Of a stretch of DNA of 64,000 nucleotides, positions 1-13,413 are shown one piece after another. The stretch comes from Rachycentron canadum. Its lineage: Eukaryota; Chordata; Actinopteri; Carangiformes; Rachycentridae. Each line of letters begins with the position of its first letter. Position 1 is the stretch's first letter. A program made the position numbers and the translations under genes. Location: the NCBI GenBank assembly GCA_038496675.1, contig CM076650.1, positions 14,543,902 through 14,607,901 on the forward strand. The letters are read 5' to 3'. The notes under the pieces are model-generated. The model saw only the letters and a list, made by a program, of their open reading frames with translations, ran no database searches and was not told the DNA's origin.

Positions 1-1245
<1,245 letters not shown>

Positions 1246-4200
1246 TCAGCATGCACAGCCACCCTGACTGCCATGGGGCGTGTCCTTCAGACTATCCCCC
1301 TTGTGACCAGCTGATGGACTGGCATCACCGTTGACGCTCTCGTTCATCTTCTCACAGATGACGTCCACCAGCTTGTCAAACACCTGCTTCACGTTTATGT
1401 TGTCTTTGGCACTGGCCTCGAAGAACTGGAAGCCTTGAGAGTGAGTCAAGAGAACGAGGGAGGAAAGAGAAGAGGAGTTATGATTAACAAGTCATGTTTG
1501 TGTTGCATGTCCTTCTGAGCATGTAATAAATGTGCGTGTGTGTGTGTGTGCGTGCGCTGACCGAGTTCTGTGGCCAGTCTCTGGGCATCCTCTTTGGGAA
1601 CCTGCCTGTCTTCCTCCAAGTCCAGCTTGTTGCCTACCAGCACTACCTGTGCGTTGTCCCATGAGTACGTCTTGATCTGGGTTGCCCTGGGAAACACCAA
1701 CACAACATTTTAACAACCACCTGTCCTGCAGTGACCATCTGTCTCTTCACAACACTGAGCAAGAGCTGGTGCTCTTTTATCCCTGTATACATGTATTTTG
1801 GTCACTGAAAGGGAATATCATCAAAAATTTGGCATGTTTAAGCAAAGTGATGGAAAGCAACAAAGAACATTGACTGAAGTACCACATTTAAGTAATTGTT
1901 GAAATACTTGAGCTTGAGAATCTCCATATTTTCCATAATAATATTATTGAATTTTTTTATTCCACTACATTTATCTTAAGGTCAGGTTACTACTTTGAAA
2001 ATCATAACGTTACACACAATCAACTTGTTATGCCCTGTTATAAACCATAAAATGTGCAAGAGGAAGTTAAAATGGACTTCACCTCAACCAGCAGTGACAC
2101 TTATGCACAAGTAATAATCTATATATAGTAATAATATAACATAGTTATATAATAAAATATAATATAATATAGGGGCCATTCTTTCCAACAATTGATTTTA
2201 AATTTTATACCCCCCCTTTCTAGAAAAAAAAAAGATTTGCTGTTTTTCTAATCCCAATACTGCTGTAATTTTGGAGGATTTTCATGTTGTTATCTCTGGC
2301 TTTTTATACTACAACAATAAATATTGTACAATGACGCGAGTGAAATCATCAGATGTGTGATGATTTTGTGTGAAATTTGTCTCTATGAATATGTTCTATT
2401 TTTCTTGCCATATTATGTCACAGCAACAATGGAAAAATTTCCCCAAGTTTTATCTTGTGTATTTATTGAAACATAACAAAAGGGCAGGGTGCCATCCGTT
2501 TGCCATCCGCCTGGTGGGTTTTTCAGTGTACAAGGGAAAAAAAAAAAAAAGGAAGACAAAGATAATATAAGGAAGTACTGAAGGTATCAACTTAGATATA
2601 AAAGTTCTTACTACAGGTCTATAGTACTATAAATGCCTTCACACTCACACATACTGATATAAATGATATACATACATAACATAACACGATATGACATATT
2701 TTCTGGTACCCACCAATCCTGAACAGCATAGAATGACTCCTGGCTTGTGATATCATACATAAGCAGGAATCCCATGGCTCCTCTGTAGTAAGCTGTGGTG
2801 ATGGTCCTGTAGCGCTCCTGCCCCGCTGTGTCCTGTAAACACACAGTTCATCTGAGAAACTCTGGGGCCCTTTAGGATCAGTTGCTTTCACTGTTAAAAA
2901 CACAACAATCTCAATGAAACTGAGAATTTGCAGTAGTCACATGATGACTGGGTGACAAGGAAACAAAAATTACTATTGGCAGTTCAACTGAAGTGAAATT
3001 CCAACACATACAACTTAACCTAAACCTCATCATTGATATTGAAGACAAACATGAATGAAACATATTCCTGAATTTTAAATACAATAACTTTACTGAGAGA
3101 AGAAAACAAAAAGTTAACCTGGTTTTCCTGAGAAATGAATCATTAACCAAGTTAATCCCTCCTGTCATGTGCTGATGTTGCCGCACCCTGTAAATATACC
3201 AGGATGTGCTCTCTGCCTTCTGGCTATGCCTTAAGGGACAAAAAAATTTCCTTCTTTATGCTCTTGTCTGATTATGGGGAAGCTGTTAAACCATTAAAAG
3301 AAAATGTGGAAACATTAAAATTACATCAGTAAATAAGACTAAAGTTGTGTCAAATATTAGCCAAAGATGGAGATTCAGGGCTTGTCTGTAAACTATAGTA
3401 TATGTCAAAGGAACAATACTGTGGGAGTCACAGTATAAGATGTTACCACTGTCTCAAACCCTTGTATGCCCAACTTTTGTGCAGTGTTACAAAATGAGTT
3501 AAGCTTATTTTAATGCCCCCATGAAACCCATTCAAGTTGCTCAGCAGCCAATAACTTTTTACTTGTACTTGGCTCCTTCCTTGTGTAAATTTATGCAACT
3601 TAATCATTGTTAGGCTGAGCAGAGAAGCCATACTACTCTGAATTCATTAAGCTAAAAAAAAAAAAAAAAAAAAAGATGTATTACTTTCATCTAACACGAG
3701 TACTGTGGGTGAGTCCTCGCCTTCCACTAACATTCAGTAATAGATCTGTCCTGGGTGTCAGTCTGTGCAGTAAGCACATTCAGCTACGGCAGCTCCAACC
3801 CATGCATCTTTCATGAACCTTGCCGTCTGGGGACGATGTTAAACATCAACTGTCATTAACTCCAGACTGTGAGAAATTAGTTTATGCCACATCCATGACA
3901 GGCAGCAGCGTGTATGAGGGCAATCTAGGGAATGGGGTGAGGATAAACAGTCTGTGTTGTGTAACAACGCTTTCAAAAGCACCATTCACTTTGGTAGAAG
4001 CTGCATTTTAGACCCTCTAAACCCCTCAGTAAATACCTTTAATTACCTTCAGTACATTACAGCTCTGACATTAGAGAGACTGCAATGTTTTATGCTCAAT
4101 GTTGCTGATATAGTCTCAAACATGTTGCTATATTATGAATACGTATTTTATATTCATCATAGGGAATGAAAATGCCTCTACCAGAAATAATTAGCAACAT

Positions 4201-5717
4201 CTCAGACGTTAGTGATGTGAGTGTTGCAGCTGTCTAATATGACACTTCTGGTGTAGAACAACTATAAAAGTCTTATTTCTGTGACACTGCAGAAACTAAC
4301 TACAGTTTAACTATCATGCTTTTGTCCAGAGGTGGGCAGATGTTTCTTTATCCTGGTTGAACTGAATGATATAATACATATATCAGTGTGGTGAGTTTGC
4401 AGGGTTTGATATCCAACTCATTCTCAGTCTCATTTTAAGAATATTAGTGACCTCTTCACTCCAATTTACATAAAAATATGTTGCAAACTTACAATGAACT
4501 TATTTCTAATAATTGAATTGTTTTTCTATAAATCAATTTTGTTAATAGCCAATATACAGTACATTTGTCAAAGACTTGCAATCAGTAGTTAATGTGCTAA
4601 CTCACCCACAACAAATCACTGAATCTGGCTTTTAATACTTTAAAAAATACTTTTTCAAAAATACTTTTATCCATTATAGGTTCTGTGTTGTTTTCAGTTC
4701 GGAAACATAAAAATCTCCAAACACTAATACTATAGAAAAAGCACCTCACAATTTTCATAGTCAAATATACAGTAAAGCTTTGCAAATATCAACATCTTTA
4801 ATGCAAATATCTTGCCATTGTCATTCACTTTCTTTGGCTTTGGTCCAGTAGAACTATCCCTGAGCCAAACAAGGTGACTATTTGAGGCTGTTTAGCATTT
4901 GGGACATCAGTTAAAAACCAAAACAGCTGTCACTGGTAGTAAAATACCACAAAGTGGTTAAAACAAACTACAGACTTTAGGGTTTTACACTCAGCACTCT
5001 AAATGTCTGCAAGCCAGATTACTTAGAGTTAAATCTGGTGAAACTTTAATGCTATCTTCCAGATTTTAGTCCCAACTTCTGCACTGAGCAAACATCTTTC
5101 TCTAAGTCAATGAGAGTCGCAGTGTGCTCTGGTCCTTATCTGCCTGACTGCCACACTTTCTTCCTGCAGTAGAGGAGAAATCAGACTAAGTATGTGTAGT
5201 GGTAAACAGTTACAGTGCATAAAGATGAAAGAAAATCTGAATAATGATGACAAAGTTAGAAGCTACTTTTCTTCCTGGGTATCTCTCCATTGCAAGTTCT
5301 TTCTCTGGATGTAGTTGTAAGATGCATAAAAGATGTTTTGAGAGACTTGTTCGTATCTGTACAGAATTATTATATTTTGTGTGTGTTAAATCATCTACAT
5401 ACACATAGAGACATTAATCTTCTTTCAGTGTATGGATTATTCTGCTTATATCGTTTAATGTTGCGTTGCATTTTTCAACTCACCCAGATCTGTAGTTTGA
5501 CCCTCTTCTCGTTCCTGTAGATGGTTTTGACTTTGAAATCAATGCCGACTGTGCTGACAAAGGCTGAAGTGAAGGAGTCGTCTGCATAGCGGAACAGGAA
5601 GGAAGTCTTTCCCACGCTGCTGTTGCCGATGATCAGCAGCTTGAACATGTAGTCAAAATTTTGGTCAGCTGCATCTCTCTGCTCCGTGCCTGCTCCTGGA
5701 TCTCTGGCTAATGCCAT
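1246..5717 (-). CDS. rab3d: Rab3D-type small GTPase, complete, four coding exons
   Basis: Rab3 GTPases cycle on secretory and synaptic vesicles and control regulated exocytosis; Rab3D is the form typical of secretory cells. Coding exons on the minus strand are 5717-5484, 2832-2714, 1686-1562 and 1433-1246, all with GT/AG borders and matching phases, giving 221 aa (family about 219-220). Visible motifs are the P-loop GNSSVGKT (from residue 31), switch I around TVGIDF (56-61), switch II DTAGQ (79-83, Q83 being the GTP-hydrolysis glutamine), NKLD (137-140), SAK (167-169) and a C-terminal CAC (219-221) for double geranylgeranylation. The residues QESF..VQDW, GFLLMYDI and LVDVICEKMNES favour Rab3D over Rab3A, B or C. 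The hypervariable tail (about 190-218) is lineage-specific. An AG acceptor touches the ATG, so the 5' UTR is spliced from an upstream exon. The 3D subtype, and which fish 3D copy it is, are inferred from residues and synteny. Confidence 0.95.
1687..2713 (-). other. rab3d: rab3d intron 3
   Basis: Intron between the coding exons ending at 2714 and starting at 1686. It is AT-rich, with an ATAAT-rich patch at about 2120-2170 and poly-A runs near 2222-2233 and 2537-2551. I see no gene in it. Confidence 0.8.
2833..5483 (-). other. rab3d: rab3d intron 2
   Basis: Intron of about 2.65 kb with a donor at 5483-5482 and an acceptor ending at 2833. It contains a poly-A run near 3654-3674. I see no second gene and no recognisable transposon. 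Confidence 0.8.
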
Positions 5718-6009
5718 CTATCAAATAAAGAACAATGGGAGACGAGTGAGAGAGATTGCAAAACTGTAATTAAAAAACACACTGTGCTGAAAGGTTTAAC
5801 TAAATTTATGTGTTTTGTTTTTGTATAATTTTACCTTTAATCTCTTTTGGTCCTATTATTGTTCATAATTTAGAGATGTCTGTGGTTTCTGGGAAACTAT
5901 TGTGGACCTTTTTTTTTTTTTTTTTATTTCCTGGACTAAACAATGAAAACATCAGTTGATAATGAAATGATCCGGTATCATCGTACAGCACAGCATGTAC
6001 AGAAACAAC

Positions 6010-6037
6010 ACAATTACCTGCAAGTACAGGTAATTGT
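6010..6037. repeat. Perfect 11-bp inverted repeat, 6-nt loop
   Basis: acaattacctg at 6010-6020 is exactly complementary to 6027-6037, with a six-base spacer. It lies in rab3d intron 1. No function is assigned. Confidence 0.85.
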
Positions 6038-6339
6038 AGTTTCAGGTTCATTGTTTTGCATTGTACCAACCCTCCAGTAAATTCATGTACATGAAAAATC
6101 ATTGACTGACCTGTTACTTTCTGTTTTATTTACATGCTAGAATCCACTTAACGACCTGCATGCAAAAGGTAATTCATTATTCAAAAAGTTAACACAAAGA
6201 CCAACACTTCCATGGATGACATAATACTGTTGATTCAGATTTTTTTAGGTAAATAGTAGAACGTGTGACTGTGACGGGGAAAGTTAACTATCATCAATAA
6301 ATCACATTGATATTTATGAAGGGAATCAAATCACAGAGC

Positions 6340-7095
6340 ATGTCTTAGGAACACCTCTACACCTGCTTATTCATGAAATTAACCAACCAGCCAATCATGT
6401 GCAGACAGTGCAGTGAATAAAATCCTGCAAATAATGTTGACGTCAAACATCAAAATGGGGGAAAATATGAGCTCAGTGACAGTCAACTTCTGAAATTGAG
6501 ATTTTCACAAAAAACAGTCTCTACAACAGACGATCACTCCTGTTCACCATGAACAGAAATCTAAGGCTGCAGTTGACACAGACTCACCAAAACTGGATAG
6601 TTGAAGACTATGCAACCTGATCTGAAAAATCATGCAGAACGGGTCAGAGTTTAGTATCAACATGCAACATCCATCATGCTGGCTTGTGTTGTTGGCACAC
6701 TGTGGGTCCCTTAAAACCAATAATTCACGGTTTGGATGTCACAACCTGAGTATTGGTTGATGACCATGCACATCCCTCCATAACTTCAATTTACCATCTC
6801 CTAATAGCTACTTCCAGCATGACAACACGCCATGGTACAAAGCAAAAGTCATTTCAAATTGAATTTATGAGCATGACAGTGAATTTGGGGAACTTCAGTG
6901 GCCTCCACAGTCACCACATCTGAGCACAGTAGGACACCTTAGATATGTGGAAGAACAGGAGATTGGCAGCATGAATATGCAGCTGATAAATCTGCAGAAA
7001 TAAAGTGATGCAGTCACGTCAACGTTCTGAGAGCAAAGAGAGGCCCTACCCAGTGTGAGTATGGTGTTCCTAATAAAGGCTTGGTGAGTGCACAG
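6340..7095 (+). mobile_element. Decayed Tc1/mariner-like DNA transposon
   Basis: The block begins with TTAGGAACACC-type sequence near 6345 and ends with its complement GGTGTTCCTAATAAAG near 7063-7078, as expected of terminal inverted repeats of a widespread fish Tc1-like element. The interior on the plus strand still resembles a Tc1 transposase gene: a stretch near 6583-6610 corresponding to the CDWTNVVFSDE-side region, and near 6815-6960 the catalytic-core region with the QHDNAP..KAKV motif and the PQSPDLNPIE-like motif in decayed form. The copy is only about 750 bp, has an internal deletion and many frame breaks, so it cannot make transposase. It sits in rab3d intron 1, opposite in orientation to the gene. 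The outer borders are approximate. Confidence 0.85.
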
Positions 7096-7599
7096 TAAAT
7101 CCTCCCTTCATGAAGCCTATGGTGTTCACTTTTTGTTGAAACTGTTTTACAAAGGTGTTGAATCAAGTTTACTGTCTTTTTGGGGGCTGCCATTTGTGGT
7201 GCTAGTGAATTGTATTGTGTTATACTGAGTATGTTGTGAATGTTGACGACTGAGAAAGGAAAAAAATACAATTTACTGTTTCTAAGAGCAGTGGTCCATT
7301 TTGCAAAGGCCAGGATCACATCTACATGGCAGTTTATCATACAAGCATTTCAACTAAACAGGTAGCAAGTATGTCAACTATTTGCCCAGCTGCTAAACAA
7401 TAAATCTATGCTGAAGAGAACATGGACACGTACTAAAAAGTAAAAAGTTAGAGTTTAATAAGAGTAATGAGAATGATTTGGCTCTATCACAAGCCTTCCC
7501 AGCTGATACTTGTCTGATAGAGGGTTGGATGTCTAGAAATGTGGTAAGACAGTACTTGTGTGTCTACAACAGCCAAGCAGATTTTGATGTTGTTAAATG

Positions 7600-8250
7600 G
7601 AAATGTTATTATAAAAATGGTTCATCTTCCTTCCTCATCATTTTTAGCTCTCATCTCTGTGCTATGAATGATGGCCGGGACATGCTCCTTCCACTGTTTC
7701 TCCCTCTATCAGTCATCCACTGCTCCCCCTATCCATTTGTCACATGGGCTCATGTTATAAAACTTATGGGGTCAGTGGATGCTGAGCGGTGGGCGAGGGG
7801 CAATAGATTCTCTACCCCTCCCTGTATATTTAATTCATCATACATCTGACCATTCATCCACCCGCTGACACTCCCACTTAAACACACACACAAACGCAAC
7901 TACACACCCATTTATCTTCCTTTACTCTCTCTCACATTCATCCATCTCTGCATCCCTCCTGCTGTCATCCATCCAAATCTTGCCCTCTCCCACTCACTCC
8001 ACTCTCTCTCCTCCCTCCATCCCTCTGCATCATAAAGAAGCTGAGCCATCCATTCATCCACACCCTCCTCCTCCCCCCTCAGGGAGGCTGAGCTGAGATC
8101 TACTCCTCCCTGATTGCTGAGATCTCTCTGGAGACCAGCTCAGCATTACCACTTCCAGGACCATAAAGAGGAGCTGGCAGGCATGCCACCGTTCATTCTC
8201 AGCAAAACACCCGTATCCACGCATGCGCCTGCACATCCAGTATGGAAACA
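7600..8250. other. Pyrimidine-rich part of rab3d intron 1
   Basis: No exon is recognised. From about 7850 to 8100 the plus strand is rich in CATCCATC and CTCTCC-type low-complexity sequence. Open frames here are composition artefacts. Confidence 0.6.
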
Positions 8251-8701
8251 CCTAAAAAGAAAATGATGCCTCTAGGTGCATTTACTCCAGCAGAAGTCAA
8301 AACAGATAGAAAATAGATTTTCTTGTTCTAATGCGTCTGATTCGTAATATAAGAAGTGACTGAACAGCACATGTGGACACAAGCTTCAAAGTAAATGGGA
8401 AGTTGAACTTAATGGAAGTGGCGTGTGCACTTCCAAAGCCTAGGCTGCTGTTTATACGAGGACACATGGGTTCGTTGCACTTGTTGACACTTCTTATGCC
8501 ACAATTATGTCATTTTAATGGTCCAAACCAGCTCATATGCTACAAACACAGAGATAAAGTTGATATCGTGAACTCCGCGCTGACGCCGCAGAAACAGCCT
8601 AATTTGTTCACACCGCCCCACCATACGGTAACTCACCTACAACCTGACCAGCCTTAAACTTCAACGCTCTGCCTTCACAGAAAGACATGGACGTTTCTTA
8701 C

Positions 8702-8880
8702 CTTGGATAATGTCCTTCTCCTCCGTCCGTATGTCCTGGTGGTTTTCCTCTATCTGAAGCCGATGGATGTGCGCTGTTGTCGGGCGCTCCTCTTCAGGCG
8801 CTCCGGTCCCGGATTGTGCATGTGCCTGTCACCGGGACGTCCACCGTTTAAGCAGTCAAGTCAAACACAGTATATAAAGA
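8702..8880 (-). promoter_or_regulatory. rab3d: 5' noncoding exon and promoter region of rab3d
   Basis: On the minus strand a strong donor (CCAAG then gtaaga) lies at 8702/8701. It pairs naturally with the acceptor directly before the rab3d ATG at 5717. The sequence from 8702 to about 8900 is CpG-richer than its surroundings, as expected for a promoter-proximal exon. A TATATA-type stretch at about 8870-8879 could position the start. The exon's 5' end is not determined by sequence alone. Confidence 0.6.
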
Positions 8881-8899
8881 GTTTCCGGCGCGAGCTTTC

Positions 8900-10428
8900 A
8901 AAATAAAACCTCGATTGCTCGGGGATTTTCGGGATACTTAACAAATGCAATAATTTGAACCGTGTTGTGATCCTGTAAATACTTAAGAACAAATATGCGT
9001 TTAATGGTAAGGGCTTCAAGTTATAATTTTAAATATCACTTAATTTATTATTTTTTAATTGATTGAGCAATATCAATTGTCTGATCAACAACGCGAAACC
9101 CCACAGCTCTTGCAACAACACAAATCAGAGAAGGCTTTAATGATCAATTGAAATATTTTTCAGTGTTGATTGACAAATTGAGCGTAGATCAATTAGTCAA
9201 CAATTAGGTTGTACCATATTGTTAATGAACAATATGGTACAACCCTGACTCATTCTGCACGACCAATTGTTCTGCTGGTCTTTTGAAGTTGAGAATGATT
9301 ACATTTCCGGTATTATCGTGTCCATTTCTGCCTGCTTGATACAGTTTTAGTAGTAAACTTCATTCGGCCTAATGCAGTGTGTTCATGAATGGTGCAGGCT
9401 TTGCGCACTGGTTACGCATCGAAACCCATGACCTCTCAGTTAAAATGGTCACTTCAATACCGTGGATAAAATACATCAGCTGATTCGCAAAGTCTAAAAT
9501 TCCCATTTCTTACGCTTCACTTCAAGATGTAAACTGCTGAAATATTACAAGTCATAAGTCAGAGTTCTGGGCTTTATCAACAAGCGTCGGCCTGACTGTG
9601 AGCAATGCGGAGTCATGCAACCAGGCACATTAATCATGTCCCAACCAGATCAAACCTAGTTGTGTTTACAAACCACATAAGATTGTATTGTTAAACACTG
9701 AGAATACCACTGCGCTGTGAGGCCTCTGTGTGAATATTAAACAGAGTAAATCATGTTAGAGCAGGAGAAAAACTACAGCTGTGGGGCAATGATGCAACAA
9801 ACCTGCCAAAACTGCAGAGTGAAAGAGTTTTTATTGGTGCTTGGCAACCTATAGTCCCGAGACCACAGTAGCACACCCTAAACAATACACTGGATTTTTT
9901 ACGCCCAGTGTAATTTGGAGTTATACTGTACACAAGGTGAACCCTGGATTGATTTCAAGAAAGGCATTAAACTCAAACTCCACAACCTGCCCTTAGCGCT
10001 GAGGGGGGGGAAAAATCAGACAAGATAAATTTGGTCACCAGTGGAAATTACATACTATAAAAACATAAACTTGAATTAAAAAACCTAATAAATGTTCTCA
10101 TCTAACAAAACAAGTAGATTTCTCTTTTAAACCAGTCAAACTCTATGTTGTGGATAAAACCCCAACTTAGTCACAGTATGACTACTACAGCAGCGTTTTG
10201 TACATAGTAACAGAAAAGAAATACAAAAATGAAACACTTAAACCTGATTCAGTCTCTTTTAAAATCAGAGCCGATCTGTTAGAAATATAAAAAAAATGGG
10301 CCTTAAAACTCCTTGTGCAGTAACATTTTCACTTTAACATGAACAAAATTTCCAAACCATAAAGTAACACAGCGTCTTCAGAACAAGAAAAGATCCTAGC
10401 AGCATTTTCTACATGCACACCTCCTTCC
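8900..10428. other. rab3d-pld6 intergenic region
   Basis: No coding exon is recognised. It lies between the rab3d 5' end and the pld6 stop codon, so the right part probably contains the pld6 3' UTR. The one standout is the hairpin at 9207-9244. Confidence 0.6.
9207..9244. repeat. Perfect 17-bp inverted repeat with 4-nt loop
   Basis: ggttgtaccatattgtt at 9207-9223 is exactly complementary to 9228-9244, with the four bases aatg between. Symmetry stops immediately outside. No terminator or RNA gene is implied. Confidence 0.9.
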
Positions 10429-13400
10429 TCAAAGCGCTCTGCTGAGCTCTACCTCAGTATTCGTCCCAGCTAAATAGTCAGCAGGTTTTTGGTCAATTGC
10501 GCAGTGAGCTCGAGCTGGATCACTGCACTCCCATAACCTGTTGAACTCCTTGATGAAGGGTCGCACCAGCTCCAGCTCTTCAGTGATGAGGATGTTCTCC
10601 ATGTTGCTCTGCACTGCTCTCAGCGTCCAGTTGAGGGAGCCGGTGATGAGCAGCTGATGGTCCACTACCGCAAACTTGTGATGCATGTGCACAGAGCCCA
10701 CGCCACATCGCACACAGATCCCTGACGAGCAGAGGGTAGAAAGGGACACAGTGAAGAATGAGGGAAAATTCCTCAATGCAGACAGGCATAAGGTGCTTGT
10801 GTGGACTGGAATAAATGAGAACAGTGGACTTAAATGATTATTTAAGGATCACACATGAATAGTCCTGCACTTCAGTATTTAAGTGCACTTTAAATATATA
10901 ACATAAATTTAAACATTTCTAAATGGACATTACTGACATGGGTGGTCTGAGGGATGGTAAAAAAAGAAGTAATACATACATCCAATACAAAATTTAGAGG
11001 CATTTAAATGTCTGCCCTTCCACCCCATCACTACATCAAAAGCTTAAAACACTCACGCTTAACATTTAAGGTCACATGAATGTTTTCATACTTTCAATAA
11101 GATCATAAGAGACTTCCTCTCCTAATCTTAGCAGAGAAAAACCTTTGGATGGAAAAACTGGCAAAACTCTGAAAACATAAGAGCTGGGAAAGATCTATCA
11201 AAATGTGATTAAAAATTTTACACTCTAGGCCTTTATATTAATTTCACTGGTTTTCATGTTTATTCAGATATTTCTTGGGCATGTAATATGTAAGAAAATG
11301 TAGTAATGTAGTAATGTAGTATTGTTGGGTACTGCAACATGTGGAACCAAACTAAAATGTAGTTAACTAAATAACAGCCATAGCTATTTAACATAAACCA
11401 TGTATATAAATAAAAAAAATGTTGGAATATGATGTGAATATTCAACACATTTTAGTGGAACAGAAACAAGTATCTTATTTTAGTTTGCATAGATCAGTAT
11501 TTTTCAATTGGACTGCAGACAAAACCAAACAGAGAGATTAGATTATATTAGATAAATTCTCTCTTGAAAGGTTAAGTAGGAGTGCAAACTCATTTAAAAA
11601 GTTATCAGAAACAAGTTTTTTGAGCATTTTTTCCCCAATAAACATGACCCTTAAAAGAACTAATTTGTGTGTAAATGGCTTTTTAGCTTTTTAAAGTATC
11701 ATTAGACAGCGTAAAGTGAAGAGAGCCAGGAAAGCTGGGAAGAACTAAATGCAACTGGCAATAAAAAGATGATCCAGTATTGACCCCAGGACAAAGACAG
11801 TCCAGAAGAGGGCCGTTTGTAATCATTTTCAGAGCCTGTGCACAAAGGTGAACTGAAGTTGAATGTTTCATAAACAAACTCAGAGCGACATGGTTCATAG
11901 CCAGTCACACAAAGCAATTTGATTCTAAAATGTTTCTGCAGAACAATAATGAAATACAAAATATACAGTATAAAAAGAGGAAAGAAGCTTGTAGTCTACA
12001 TAAATGCACACGCACACAAACAAAAGTACATGCAAACACACACAGACTTTGAGAAACACTTTGCCTAATGACATTTGTTGTTTGGTTGCCAATTTCTTAC
12101 TTAGTTAATTCTTACTTAACAACATACACTAAAAGTAATTTATTAAATGCAGGAAGGGCTGAGAGAGAAAGTGAGACAGTGTGAGTCAGAAACGTGACAA
12201 ACAGTATTTCAGAGCTTTCAGGGCATGATTACTCTGACTCATAGGAGGGCTTGTAGTGGTAACATCCATTCACCCAGACAGTTCCTATCATCACTTTATT
12301 CACCACTAAGGAACGCTATGAGACTTAATGACAGTGACACTGGTAGTCCGAGAACACAGAGTGAGCACCTTCTGTTGAGTAAGACCCGAGTCATCCTTCC
12401 CGGATTTCGATTGATATTTGTCCATAATAATCCCATATAGGTTTGTGTGACTTCTTTTTAAAATCAATAAAATCTCTCAATGGGCTAAATGTGAAGACAT
12501 ATACCTCAAAGATTTAAAAAATAAATGGATCTGCTTCTCACCAGACTTGCGGAGGATCCCTATCTGGGAACCAGGTATGGCAGTGTAGTCCTGGTCAGTG
12601 AGGACCCTGATGATTACACCCCTGTTATGCAGTGCTAGTACAGCTCTGGACAGATCCATGTTTGAAAAGGCAAAAACACACAAATCCAGAGAGGAAGTAG
12701 CAGAAAGGATGAGGCGGAGTAGACGAGAGAAAGAAGTTTCTACACCATGAGGCAATGAGCAGAAACAGGAACTAGAGGAGCAGGAAAAAAAAAAAAAGAA
12801 AACATAATTGTGTTATCTGCATGGTCTTTACTTAATATCCTTCATGCTGCCTTTGTTTTATCATCTCTCAATGAGCTTCTCTAGAAAGTGAACTAATCAG
12901 TTGTGTGCTTAAAAAAAAAAGTTGAAACAAAAATGCTGTGAAGTCCATTGTTAAACGCTTGTAAGCTTCAATGATCTTGATGATTTAGTCAAGGTTTAGT
13001 TTTTAGGTTTAATTTCACCTGGAGAAATACCTTCATAAGACTGGTCCTGCTGTGGATGGGCTGGCTAAAATTCACTCACTGATAGTATCAATGGGAAGTG
13101 GAATTTTTGCATTAATGCCCATTATGACAAAAGAAAAACTGTGTAGTGACATAGAAGGTTATGGTATCCTATTTCTTCCTTTTACTTAATACAGTGTTTA
13201 TGTTTCACTCACTAAGGTGAAGAAGTACTGAAGAAGTGCTCCACACAGGCAATTTCTGAAGGGAAGAAGAGGACCTCATTCCGGGTTCTTCCAGGCCTGA
13301 GGCGACGAAGGAACCAGACAAGCAGCTCCAGACTCAGAGAGAGGGCCACCACCCCCAGGCCAACCACCTTCACTGACCACATCACTGATATCTTCCACAT
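10429..13400 (-). CDS. pld6: Phospholipase D family member 6 (MitoPLD/Zucchini), complete, three exons
   Basis: PLD6 is an outer-mitochondrial-membrane protein, described as a cardiolipin hydrolase and as the Zucchini nuclease that acts in piRNA biogenesis in the germline. Coding exons on the minus strand are 13400-13213, 12771-12542 and 10721-10429, with GT/AG borders and consistent phases, giving 236 aa (human about 252). Residues about 5-32 form the N-terminal hydrophobic membrane anchor, followed by an Arg-rich stop (LRRLRPGRTR). A Cys/His cluster (C52, C65, C67, H71) lies where family members have a zinc-finger-like insert. The single HKD motif is H153-x-K155-x4-D160, followed by ITGSLNW (165-171); one HKD per chain implies catalysis as a dimer. 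The segment just before the HKD (146-151) and the last 30 or so residues differ most from the mammalian protein. A splice acceptor at 13411/13410 shows that the 5' UTR continues in an upstream exon. Confidence 0.95.
10722..12541 (-). other. pld6: pld6 intron 2
   Basis: Intron of about 1.8 kb between the second and third coding exons. It is AT-rich, with no repeat family recognised and no additional exon seen. Confidence 0.8.
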
Positions 13401-13413
13401 AACAAAGCGCTGT

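Noticed and set aside
7478..7849. 123-aa open frame in rab3d intron 1
   Set aside because: No domain or composition signal, and it grades into CT-rich repeats.
9207..9244. Reading the perfect hairpins (also 49986-50021) as rho-independent terminators or microRNA genes
   Set aside because: The genome is eukaryotic, there is no GC-rich stem with a U tract, and the stems are shorter than typical microRNA precursors.
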